DNA of 34,557 nt from a virus: positions 1 to 34,557 of IMG/VR virus record IMGVR_UViG_3300047548_000357; one strand, given 5' to 3'. Of the stretch, positions 27,521-34,557 are shown one piece after another; the stretch's first letter is position 1; each line of letters opens with the position of its first letter. Under the pieces are notes generated by a model. That model did not search any database. It worked only from the letters and a program-made list of their open reading frames with translations, and was not told the origin of the DNA. The translations under genes and the position numbers were made by a program.

Positions 27521-29110
27521 TTACCTACCGTAAATTTGTTGCAATTGTTCTTCGGTAACATCAAGCTGCTGATTTGGCGAAGAAAGAAGCCCGCGCATAA
27601 TAATTGGGGAAACTCCAGAAACAGGAGTCCTAGGCTCTCGCCCAAGCTTCAGCATATCTTCAAGACGCTTGAAGTTGCCAATCCCCATCTTCGTTGCAAT
27701 TGTTTTTGCACCAGCGCCTACAACGGCAGGAATTGCGCCCGCAAGCGTACCAGTCGGGCCGAACATTTGAGAGCCAAGATACGCACCACCAACAGCAGGG
27801 ATAACGCTAGTTGGAGCAAGTTTACCTACATAGCGCATAAAGTTCTGCAACTTTCCGCCTTTTGCTGCTTCTCGAATCGCTGCTTGTTCAGTCTTATTAA
27901 AAGACCTCATTAGCTTTTCATTAGCGGCAAGGTTTACAAGGCGGCTGCGAAGGGCTTGCTCCATGCCGGATTGTGTATAGTTTGCCTCTGCACGAAGTTC
28001 TGCTACATCAAAAATTGTTTCAAGAACTTGTGCTTTTTTACCTTGTTTCCAAAGACTACGGGCTTCTTTAAGCGCCTCAATTGCTTTGGGATCACTAACG
28101 GCAAACTGACTAGGGCCGGAGTTTTCAACAAATGAATCAATCCGCTCAATTAGCTTTCCGCCAAATGTACGGTCAGCAGGATCGTTGCTTGTTGCTGCAA
28201 TCAATGCAATCTTTCGCAAACGATCAACATTACTAAGAGTCATTGGTTCATTTACGGAATCTTGAATTCTTTGAAGAGCAGCGTTAGCCTTTGGCGTAAG
28301 CGTTGGATCTACCCCCTCTTTTCGCAGTTCATTAATTGTTTTGGCCGCAAAGGTAGAAAACTCGTTAGTCTTAAAGCGCACACCAGATTTATCCGCAATG
28401 TCATACAAACGGCCAGCGGTTTGTTTTAGATCTTGAGTGCTTGGCACATAGTCTTGCTGCGTTGGTTTCGCGCCAATAGCAAATGGAGCAGATGCAGCCA
28501 TTCCAGCAAACATGCCAGGAATCGTGCCAAATCTTTCCCCAACAACTTGAGAGGCAACAGCAGACGGAGCCGCAGCAGCAATTTGTCTAACAGGCTGCGA
28601 ACCAATAGATTCTGCAATGCCTTTTCCAAGACCAGTAATTGCCCTTTGTGCCATTGCGGGAGCAGTTGCAACTTGTGTTCCAGTTGCGCCAACAGCCTCT
28701 GCTGCTGCTTGCATTGCACGTTCGCTAGTTGTTTCAGGAACTGGAAGGCCAGCTTGAGTGAGGAAGTTTTGAATTGTTCCTGACGGAGATGGGATCTGCA
28801 TTGATTCAGGAAGAATTACATTAGCAGCCCTTGATGCAATTTCAGCAGCAGGAACCGTAAACGATCCCACCAACGCTCCAGGTGGGCCGCCAAGCAATGC
28901 ACCAGCACCTGCACCTAGAGCAACAGGAGCTAGACCCCTAGCAGTAATGCCAGCGCCACGTACAATATCTTGCACGGCTGTACGTTGCTCAGGAGCATTT
29001 CCTGACTGCATAACAGCCTGATACGCTTGAGCATCTGACATCTCTTTGTCAGAATCAATAACAAATGTACCTTTGTCTGGAATAGTTATTTCATAGCTGT
29101 ATTTAGCCAT
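27521..29110 (-). CDS. Internal virion/DNA ejection protein
   Basis: 529 aa. MAKYSYEITIPDKGTFVIDS with a short DAQAYQAVMQSG is a start seen in podovirus ejection proteins. Gly/Ala-rich hydrophobic stretches (ARGLAPVALGAGAGALLGGPPG about 58-80; VGGAYLGSQMFGPTGTLAGAI about 440-460) suit membrane insertion. A helical centre lies between them. It starts inside the previous stop (TAATG). It would be released into the cell envelope at infection; I infer the role from position and composition. Confidence 0.75.
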   Translation of the reverse strand: MAKYSYEITIPDKGTFVIDSDKEMSDAQAYQAVMQSGNAPEQRTAVQDIVRGAGITARGLAPVALGAGAGALLGGPPGALVGSFTVPAAEIASRAANVILPESMQIPSPSGTIQNFLTQAGLPVPETTSERAMQAAAEAVGATGTQVATAPAMAQRAITGLGKGIAESIGSQPVRQIAAAAPSAVASQVVGERFGTIPGMFAGMAASAPFAIGAKPTQQDYVPSTQDLKQTAGRLYDIADKSGVRFKTNEFSTFAAKTINELRKEGVDPTLTPKANAALQRIQDSVNEPMTLSNVDRLRKIALIAATSNDPADRTFGGKLIERIDSFVENSGPSQFAVSDPKAIEALKEARSLWKQGKKAQVLETIFDVAELRAEANYTQSGMEQALRSRLVNLAANEKLMRSFNKTEQAAIREAAKGGKLQNFMRYVGKLAPTSVIPAVGGAYLGSQMFGPTGTLAGAIPAVVGAGAKTIATKMGIGNFKRLEDMLKLGREPRTPVSGVSPIIMRGLLSSPNQQLDVTEEQLQQIYGR

Positions 29111-30771
29111 TATTTAACCCTCCGAACAGTAACGCCCGGCGCAATAGACGGATTGGCCTTTGAAGAAGATTCACCTCGAAGAATCTTTAGCTCCTCAGGC
29201 GTAAACACTTGCATCAAACCTTGTTTTTTAAGTTCTTCTTGGAATCGTCGTACACTGAAATCGCCTTCAGAAACCATTCGCGCACGAATATCTGCCGCTG
29301 CCGCCGCTCTATTTGCAAGTTTTTCAGCATACGTCGCCATCAACTCACGGCCTTCTGCTGTATTCATGAGATTTGGGATGGCATTAAGATAGCTGCGCGC
29401 CTCAAAATCAGACGTTGCGCCAGAACCCTCAACTCGAATAGTTGGGGCAATTCGCTGTCGAATAGACTCGGCAACTTGTGATGCGCTTGCGAGTTTTTCG
29501 GCAGCAGTCCCAGGAAAATATGCGCCAATTTGAGCTTGAAACGACTGAATTGGGCCGCCGCGATATGGCTTAAGAATATCAACAATAGCGCGCACATCCC
29601 CAGCAGCAGACATTGCAGAGAATGCTGCATCTTCGGCTTTAACAGCGCCTTCTGCACGTTTCTCAGCCATCTTCTTTTCGCCAGTAACGGCGACATTAAC
29701 ACTTGCAGCGCCCGCTTTTCTCGCAGCAACATCTTTTGCTTGAAGCTTCTCATCCAATTGCGCCAATTCAACCGGCGTGAGTTGATTCAACTGCTTATTC
29801 GGGAACATTGATGCTGCAACGCGCCGCACTTCGTTAGTGTAGTCGGCCTGTTTTTGCTGGAACTCATAGGCTGATTTACTAATGTCAGCAATTTCTTTAT
29901 TCAAATCTTTTGGATTAATTGCCCCAGAATAAGCAAGCGACTCAAGATTGTCTGCCATTGGTCTGAACTGCTCGGGAAGCATTCCTTTGAATGTTTGGAA
30001 ATCAAAGGATTGCGTAGTGTATGCGCCAAGTTGCTTATCAATTGCCTCAAGGCTTTTATTGTTTTCTTCAATATATTTATTCCCGCCGCGAACGCCTCGA
30101 AGCTGAGAATTGATTGCAATTAGTCTGTCTCGCTCACGCATAAGATCTGCCACTTGAGGAACAGATGCTTTTGCCTCAACAGGCACTTGCGGAAGAACTT
30201 TGTCTGTAGTTGGCGCGCTAACTTCTGGAGGCATTACTGGGGCAGAAGTTGCCGCTCCTTGCATTTCAAGCGGTTGCGCTGGAATAGGCATTGCAGGAGC
30301 AGTAGTTGGCACAGTTGCTTTTGCTTGACCGCCAGAAAAAATTTCTTGAATTGGCTTGAACGACTCAATTTCACCAGCAATTTTTGCGGCCTCTGTTGGG
30401 TTGATAGCTGCAATAGGCGCAAGATTTGGGTACATCTCAGCAAACTTTTTGCGGCCTTCAATTTCAAGCTTAGCTTTTTCACGCTCAAGCATAGATTCAG
30501 CAATCTTTTGCTGCATCAGAAGGTTTTGTGTTGCACCCTGATAAGCACCCTGACCGGCAGTTAATCCACCAGCAAGTGCGCCAATAATGTTTTGTGCTGC
30601 GCTAGTACGAGGCGTATTCATACCTTGAGCAAGCGTAAGCGCAGCGCCTAGCAGCCCCTGAACTTTAGCTCGACTTTGTAGCGCAGCAGCCTCGTTTTCT
30701 CCAAGCAATCCGGGCAAATATTGCGGCATACTGCCAGCAAAAAAATCGGGGATGTAGTCTTCAATAGCCAT
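29110..30771 (-). CDS. Internal virion/ejection protein
   Basis: 553 aa. MAIEDYIPDFFAGSMPQYLPGLLG, then a helical N-terminal part, a Pro/Ala-rich linker (about 150-205), and a long charged helical C-terminal region (EKKMAEKRAEGAVKAEDAAF). Position between two other ejection-like genes and lack of enzyme motifs suggest an internal core protein delivered with DNA. Alternative: a minor tail protein. The long coiled-coil content fits a tunnel-forming role. Confidence 0.7.
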   Translation of the reverse strand: MAIEDYIPDFFAGSMPQYLPGLLGENEAAALQSRAKVQGLLGAALTLAQGMNTPRTSAAQNIIGALAGGLTAGQGAYQGATQNLLMQQKIAESMLEREKAKLEIEGRKKFAEMYPNLAPIAAINPTEAAKIAGEIESFKPIQEIFSGGQAKATVPTTAPAMPIPAQPLEMQGAATSAPVMPPEVSAPTTDKVLPQVPVEAKASVPQVADLMRERDRLIAINSQLRGVRGGNKYIEENNKSLEAIDKQLGAYTTQSFDFQTFKGMLPEQFRPMADNLESLAYSGAINPKDLNKEIADISKSAYEFQQKQADYTNEVRRVAASMFPNKQLNQLTPVELAQLDEKLQAKDVAARKAGAASVNVAVTGEKKMAEKRAEGAVKAEDAAFSAMSAAGDVRAIVDILKPYRGGPIQSFQAQIGAYFPGTAAEKLASASQVAESIRQRIAPTIRVEGSGATSDFEARSYLNAIPNLMNTAEGRELMATYAEKLANRAAAAADIRARMVSEGDFSVRRFQEELKKQGLMQVFTPEELKILRGESSSKANPSIAPGVTVRRVK

Positions 30772-30778
30772 AATTCAC

Positions 30779-31264
30779 CTAAATAAGCGAACGACGAGGG
30801 GCCATAAACGGCTGTGTTGGCATTCCTGCCCCTAGCTGCGGAAATGGCAAATTACCGGGACGCAAACCACCAGATTGCGGCGGCGGCGGCGGTTGAGTTG
30901 CATTTAATGCAGATTGAAGAGCCATATTTGCCAAAATAGGGTTTTCACCAGCATATTGATTAATTGCAGAAATATCTTTTGTCATGCCGCCAAGAGTATT
31001 GGCAAAAATACTAGGCGTTGTTTGCGCTGCCGTTAAAGCGGTTGTTTGACCAGCTAATGCTCCCATCCCACCCTGAACACCGGGAATCATTGCATTAGCA
31101 CTTACTGGCGCTGCGGCGGCAGAACTTCCAAGCAAACCCGGAATAGATGACAAACCTTGAGAGCCAAGCAGCAATGCCGCATTAATCATCAAGCCTTTTT
31201 TTGGATCACCACCAGCCAAAAAGTTAGTACCAAGACCATTCATTAAAGCGCCAAGAAAGTTCAT
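30779..31264 (-). CDS. Small internal virion-like protein, Gly/Ala-rich
   Basis: 161 aa: MNFLGALMNGLGTNFLAGGDPKKGLMINAALLLGSQGL with hydrophobic Gly-rich helices, then a Pro-rich segment (QPPPPPQSGG) and a basic end PRRSLI. The membrane-active N-terminus resembles ejection proteins. The gene is coupled by TAATG to the upstream 340-aa gene. The role is inferred from context only. Confidence 0.65.
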   Translation of the reverse strand: MNFLGALMNGLGTNFLAGGDPKKGLMINAALLLGSQGLSSIPGLLGSSAAAAPVSANAMIPGVQGGMGALAGQTTALTAAQTTPSIFANTLGGMTKDISAINQYAGENPILANMALQSALNATQPPPPPQSGGLRPGNLPFPQLGAGMPTQPFMAPRRSLI

Positions 31265-32286
31265 TATTTTCCTCCGCTAGTGCTTGTTGTTGACCCCATC
31301 GGCGATCCACCAATGGAGGAAATATAGCGATTTAACAAATCCCATTCTGCATTTTGACCAAAGTTCCAACGTGCCATTGCATCTTGCAGCGCAGCAGCGT
31401 CATATCCCTCGCGCATTTGACCAACATTAAGCAGCTTCTGAATATCAGCATAATCAGCTTCAGCAAGCGCAGGAGCCATTTGAGCCGCCTGAAGCTGACG
31501 ATTAGCGTCTGCAGCCGTCATCTGGCCAGCATTAACCATAGCGTTGAGACGAGTAGACAGAGCCTGTTGTTGGCCAGAAGTAAGAGCGCCAGCACCAGCC
31601 ATACGGTTAGCAAGACCTTGTTGCTCAAGAGTGCCAAGCCGTCCAATAGCATTTTCCTGCGCTTGACGCTCGTTCATATAATTCTGCAAATAGGCTTGTT
31701 GGTTTTGCTCAGTCAACGCACGAGCAAATACGTCTTGACCCTTTTGTACTTGTTGACCCATCGCACCAGAGCCATAACGACCAGAAGCAGAAGCCTGAGA
31801 CTGAAGCCCACGCAGACCTTCTTGATATGATTCAGTTGCTAGACGATTAGCGCGAGATAAAGCGCCTTCAAGATACGGGTTATTTTGTAGATATTCGCCA
31901 GAGGCTGTGCGTCGAGCCATATCCATTGCTTCAGACTGTCCGCCTAGCTGACCTTCCATCAAGGATCGATAGAAAGCCTCTGCAGGGTCATTAGCGGTAG
32001 CGCCAAGAGCCGATACTTGAGCAGCATACGGATTCGTATAGCTCATTAGATTGCCAAGAGAACCTTGAGCTTGCTTAACTAGCGGAGAACCAGCCATAGC
32101 TCGTTGCTCTGCCATTTGGAGGGCGCTAGTAGTAGCTTCAGATGGGCTTACATAGGTTTGTCCCGGAAAGAACTCCATCGGGCCTTGGTTGTATAGCTTT
32201 TGAGCCTCTTGATAGCCTTGGAGAATATACGGCTGCGCTTCTTTCCACGGCTTTGTCGTTGTACTGCCTCCGGATGGGCCACCCAT
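31264..32286 (-). CDS. Internal virion/ejection-like protein (340 aa)
   Basis: MGGPSGGSTTTKPWKEAQPYILQGYQEAQKLYNQGPMEFFPGQTYV is a start shared by many podovirus structural proteins, followed by Gln/Ala-rich helices (NQQAYLQNYMNERQAQENAIG, QMAPALAEADYADIQKLL). There is no signal peptide. It probably forms part of the ejection core with the next three gene products; alternatively it is a tail-tip protein. The polyglutamine-rich helices are the distinctive feature. Confidence 0.7.
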   Translation of the reverse strand: MGGPSGGSTTTKPWKEAQPYILQGYQEAQKLYNQGPMEFFPGQTYVSPSEATTSALQMAEQRAMAGSPLVKQAQGSLGNLMSYTNPYAAQVSALGATANDPAEAFYRSLMEGQLGGQSEAMDMARRTASGEYLQNNPYLEGALSRANRLATESYQEGLRGLQSQASASGRYGSGAMGQQVQKGQDVFARALTEQNQQAYLQNYMNERQAQENAIGRLGTLEQQGLANRMAGAGALTSGQQQALSTRLNAMVNAGQMTAADANRQLQAAQMAPALAEADYADIQKLLNVGQMREGYDAAALQDAMARWNFGQNAEWDLLNRYISSIGGSPMGSTTSTSGGK

Positions 32287-32288
32287 AA

Positions 32289-32690
32289 TTACACCTCACA
32301 TATATACTGTTTTGGACGGAATCCATACTTTGCCGCCCGTTTTTGCCATCCTTTGCGATGACTCGAAAAAGCTAAATATTTAGCGCCCACTTGACTTGCC
32401 AAAGATTTTACGTATTTTAATCCAGCGTCAACTATTTGATAATCATTTTCTACAGTCCAAGCAGCCCACACATGAACGGTATTTTCAGCAGGCTGCAGCA
32501 CAAAAAAACCAGCAAAATGACCGTCACGTATAACCACAAATAGATCACTAGCTTTATTAAAGCAGTCGGTGTAAATATCCTCTGGAATCCAATTTTCAGG
32601 ACTGTAAGATTTAATTTCATCAAGGCCATTCCTAATGGTAGGCCACCATTTTCTAAGTTCATTTTGCGGTATGTGTTTAAATTCAATCAT
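32289..32690 (-). CDS. GNAT-fold acetyltransferase-like protein (T7 gp13-like position)
   Basis: 133 aa. LFVVIRDGHFAGFFVLQPAENTVHVWAAWTVENDY forms the beta-strand pair of a GNAT fold, followed by the helix VDAGLKYVKSLASQVGAKYLAFSSHRKGWQKRAAKYGFRP, where the last W..RA.KYGF phrase is typical. Podoviruses often encode such proteins (T7 gp13) near ejection proteins; they may modify or help place internal proteins. The acetyl-CoA loop is not clearly conserved, so activity is uncertain. Confidence 0.78.
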   Translation of the reverse strand: MIEFKHIPQNELRKWWPTIRNGLDEIKSYSPENWIPEDIYTDCFNKASDLFVVIRDGHFAGFFVLQPAENTVHVWAAWTVENDYQIVDAGLKYVKSLASQVGAKYLAFSSHRKGWQKRAAKYGFRPKQYICEV

Positions 32691-33475
32691 CCGACGATTA
32701 TATATCCATAAGTTTTGTCAGCAGTATCGTTAGCCCAATGTGAAATTGTGGCTTGCCCTTGTTGCTGCGCTGAAACATAAAGATTGGAAGTTGCCGATGG
32801 CGCTATATACTGCATTGTCGCAATTACTGACGGAGTTGCTGGCCTTGTTGGGCTACTTTGTGCAGAAAGAGCCTCAACCGTTACGCTTGTGCTGGTTGTG
32901 CTCCAGTATATTTCAACATAATCGCCCGCTTGCAATTCAAGAAATATATTTAGTGCTGCAATAAGGTAAGACGGATCGCCTGTGCTTTTTCTGGCTGGAA
33001 TGTGAAATTTGCTGTTTGAATCGACAATGTTCGCTCCGTTAACAGCAAACCAAATGTCTACATCTTGTCCGTCATTCGTCGTATTTTTATATTGCGCAGA
33101 GAATTGGACGTTATAAATACCGTAGTTTCTGACATTTAGCCGAGAACTGTTTGATATGTATACGCCGTTGCTTTGCTCTGTCGTGTTGTAAGTAAATGCG
33201 TATCCCGTTGTTGTGTTTGCCGCAGACTGAGATGCAGAACTAGCAAACGCGCCATAGGGAGCATTATCATCGTAAGCAGCGTTAGATACTGGGACAAAGT
33301 AAATAAGGCTCTCATAGCCTATACGCTCGTCATACAGCGTAGTTGTTGCTGCGTTGCCGGTAGCAAGCGTGATTGTTCCTGTGTTGTTAGTTTTGCCATC
33401 CATGATGCCGCGCACAACTTCCGCCACGTTACGCGGATCGTTGCCAAACATCGGAAGAGTACGAAACTTAGTCAT
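32687..33475 (-). CDS. Virion protein with jelly-roll-like C-terminal domain
   Basis: 262 aa. The N-terminus MTKFRTLPMFGNDPRNVAEVVRGIMDGK, then TGTITLATG, is a recurrent start of phage head or tail decoration proteins. The C-terminal half is all beta with C1q-like phrases (YNVQFSAQYKNT, DIWFAVNGANI, LELQAGDYVEIYW). It is coupled by ATGA to the gp10-like gene. It may decorate the virion or form a tail spike; no enzymatic residues seen. Confidence 0.72.
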   Translation of the reverse strand: MTKFRTLPMFGNDPRNVAEVVRGIMDGKTNNTGTITLATGNAATTTLYDERIGYESLIYFVPVSNAAYDDNAPYGAFASSASQSAANTTTGYAFTYNTTEQSNGVYISNSSRLNVRNYGIYNVQFSAQYKNTTNDGQDVDIWFAVNGANIVDSNSKFHIPARKSTGDPSYLIAALNIFLELQAGDYVEIYWSTTSTSVTVEALSAQSSPTRPATPSVIATMQYIAPSATSNLYVSAQQQGQATISHWANDTADKTYGYIIVG

Positions 33476-34557
33476 CGAGTACCTTGCGTAGCATATTCAA
33501 TATCAACACCAACAATTGTTTTCCATCCCGTTCCTGTTGGTTGAACCCTAATGCGATGATAATTGCCATTAGACCTCAAAGAAGCGCGATTTTCTGCGTC
33601 TGCGGCAACTTGATTCCCATAATTAACAGTGTCGCCAAGCAAAACTCTAGACGCAACTGAAACATTGGCCGATCCACCATCAACAATAGGCTTTGCCAAA
33701 GTAATCAACGACCGTCCAATATCAATATCATTAGAAGATATTGACGCGTCTTGCAGCCCACCAGTAAACCCGTAAATCTGATTTGTTTTTACCCCGCCGA
33801 GGAACCAAGTACCACCAGCATATGTGCGGTCATCAAGGCTTGCCGTCAGATTATCAATGGATGGCAAAGAAATTACGCAATTTGACGTTGTAATTGTCGC
33901 CGAAATCGTTTCAGTAAACGTAAATGTGTTTGCGTCAGTTACTGTGATTTGATAAAAACCATCAGTAGCGCCGCCAGAAGTCGCATTAAAGTAAATGTAT
34001 GCGCCAGTTTGCAGCTTATGCGCTGTCAAAGTAACTGTTACGGTAGTGGTTGACTGTGTATACGTACCACTTTGCGTATTCTGGCCAGGAGTAATCGAAA
34101 TCTTGTCCAAACTCTCCAGCGTTGCGCTAGAAGTTAGCAAATAATTCAGCGACTCCAGCGATTCGTTAGAGTATGACCACTTATTTACTTGAGCGTTGTA
34201 AATAAGAAGCTTATTGCCAGAGTTTGTCGGCACAATCCAAATAATAAGCGAACGAATTGGATCAATAGTTGCGCTCATTTGAGTTGTAAGCAAATCTGGC
34301 GCAGCATTCTCAAAGAACCATCGGTTAACCTTCTCGGCTCCAATCGGGGTTACTGTTTGGCCGTTACACATGTAAAACCCGTCATCAGCCAAAAAGTACG
34401 TCTTGTCAGCAAGTTGGGCAATCGACCCGCTAGAAATGCAGCCAATCGCTCTAGAAATAGCGTCAAACTGGAAAAAGAACGGCGAACCAGAGTACGTCAT
34501 CCGATAAATCGCGCGTTCAAGGAAAATCAATCCATATTCACCACCAGAAACACCAGT
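33472..34557 (-). CDS. P22 gp10-like tail hub/DNA-stabilization protein, 3' part
   Basis: This is the continuation of the gene that starts at 782 and crosses the circular junction. The frame is open to base 34557. It contains KTYFLADDGFYMCNGQTVTPIG and IDPIRSLIIWIVPTNSGNKLLIYNAQVNKWS, blade-like segments of a beta-propeller, then a C-terminal IRVQPTGTGWKTIVGVDIEYA, similar in style to the end of P22 gp10. The full protein is 553 aa. It probably seals the portal channel and links adaptor to tail needle or fiber. The AGC/AAC difference to the left copy lies at 34430. Confidence 0.75.
   Translation of the reverse strand, partial: TGVSGGEYGLIFLERAIYRMTYSGSPFFFQFDAISRAIGCISSGSIAQLADKTYFLADDGFYMCNGQTVTPIGAEKVNRWFFENAAPDLLTTQMSATIDPIRSLIIWIVPTNSGNKLLIYNAQVNKWSYSNESLESLNYLLTSSATLESLDKISITPGQNTQSGTYTQSTTTVTVTLTAHKLQTGAYIYFNATSGGATDGFYQITVTDANTFTFTETISATITTSNCVISLPSIDNLTASLDDRTYAGGTWFLGGVKTNQIYGFTGGLQDASISSNDIDIGRSLITLAKPIVDGGSANVSVASRVLLGDTVNYGNQVAADAENRASLRSNGNYHRIRVQPTGTGWKTIVGVDIEYATQGTR
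34352..34557. repeat. Terminal overlap, right copy
   Basis: This is the second copy of the 206-base overlap found at 1-206. The only mismatch (C here, T at 79) changes an AGC serine codon to AAC asparagine in the leftward gene that crosses the junction. It may reflect population variation or an assembly or sequencing error. Confidence 0.93.

Overview
The window is one complete tailed-phage genome in circularised form. Its first 206 bases recur as its last 206 bases with one mismatch, and a 553-codon gene reads in frame across that junction, so the unit genome is about 34,351 bp. The gene set is that of a short-tailed (podovirus-like) phage: terminase, an SU10-type portal of about 700 residues, scaffold, SU10/DUF5309-type major capsid, head-tail adaptor, ejection proteins, tail fibers, and no tape measure, sheath or tube. 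The lysis cassette (holin, SAR-like GH24 lysozyme, embedded Rz/Rz1 spanins) points to a Gram-negative, probably proteobacterial, host. I see no integrase, excisionase or full CI repressor, only one small Cro-like protein.

Layout: a divergent control region near 20157-20335 separates two transcription units. The rightward unit (20336-23980) carries early small proteins, an ERF annealing protein, an SSB-like protein, a secreted Cys-rich peptide, an intrinsic terminator, tRNA-Thr(UGU), a Cro-like regulator, a MazG-like protein and DUF3310. The leftward unit holds all other genes. It starts with a leader of tiny ORFs and a branched RNA, followed by replication genes (helicase loader with an apparent iteron origin inside it, CHC2 zinc-finger protein, DnaB-like helicase, VRR-NUC), a second branched RNA at 16024-16129, a block of small accessory genes, a methyltransferase/glycosyltransferase pair, terminase (interrupted by a homing HNH gene), head and tail genes, then through the window ends to ejection proteins, fibers, lysis genes and a phosphoesterase that converges on the rightward unit at 23962-23980.

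The most unusual signals are at nucleic-acid level. (1) Two leftward three-way-junction RNAs end in U-runs, each with a hairpin loop complementary to the sequence just upstream of the closing stem, and with different bases in the two cases. They sit at the start of the replication block and at its boundary with the next block, where antitermination control would be expected. (2) Two four-unit arrays of exact 11-bp periodicity flank a perfect hairpin and abut a 46-nt pyrimidine tract, all inside the helicase-loader gene. Eleven is not a multiple of three, so protein repeats cannot explain the period. (3) A hairpin terminator lies directly behind the capsid gene, with the next gene's ribosome-binding site in its 3' arm.

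Nearly every leftward gene overlaps its neighbour by ATGA, TAATG or similar, so translational coupling is widespread. Function calls rest on motif recognition by eye; no database search was possible.
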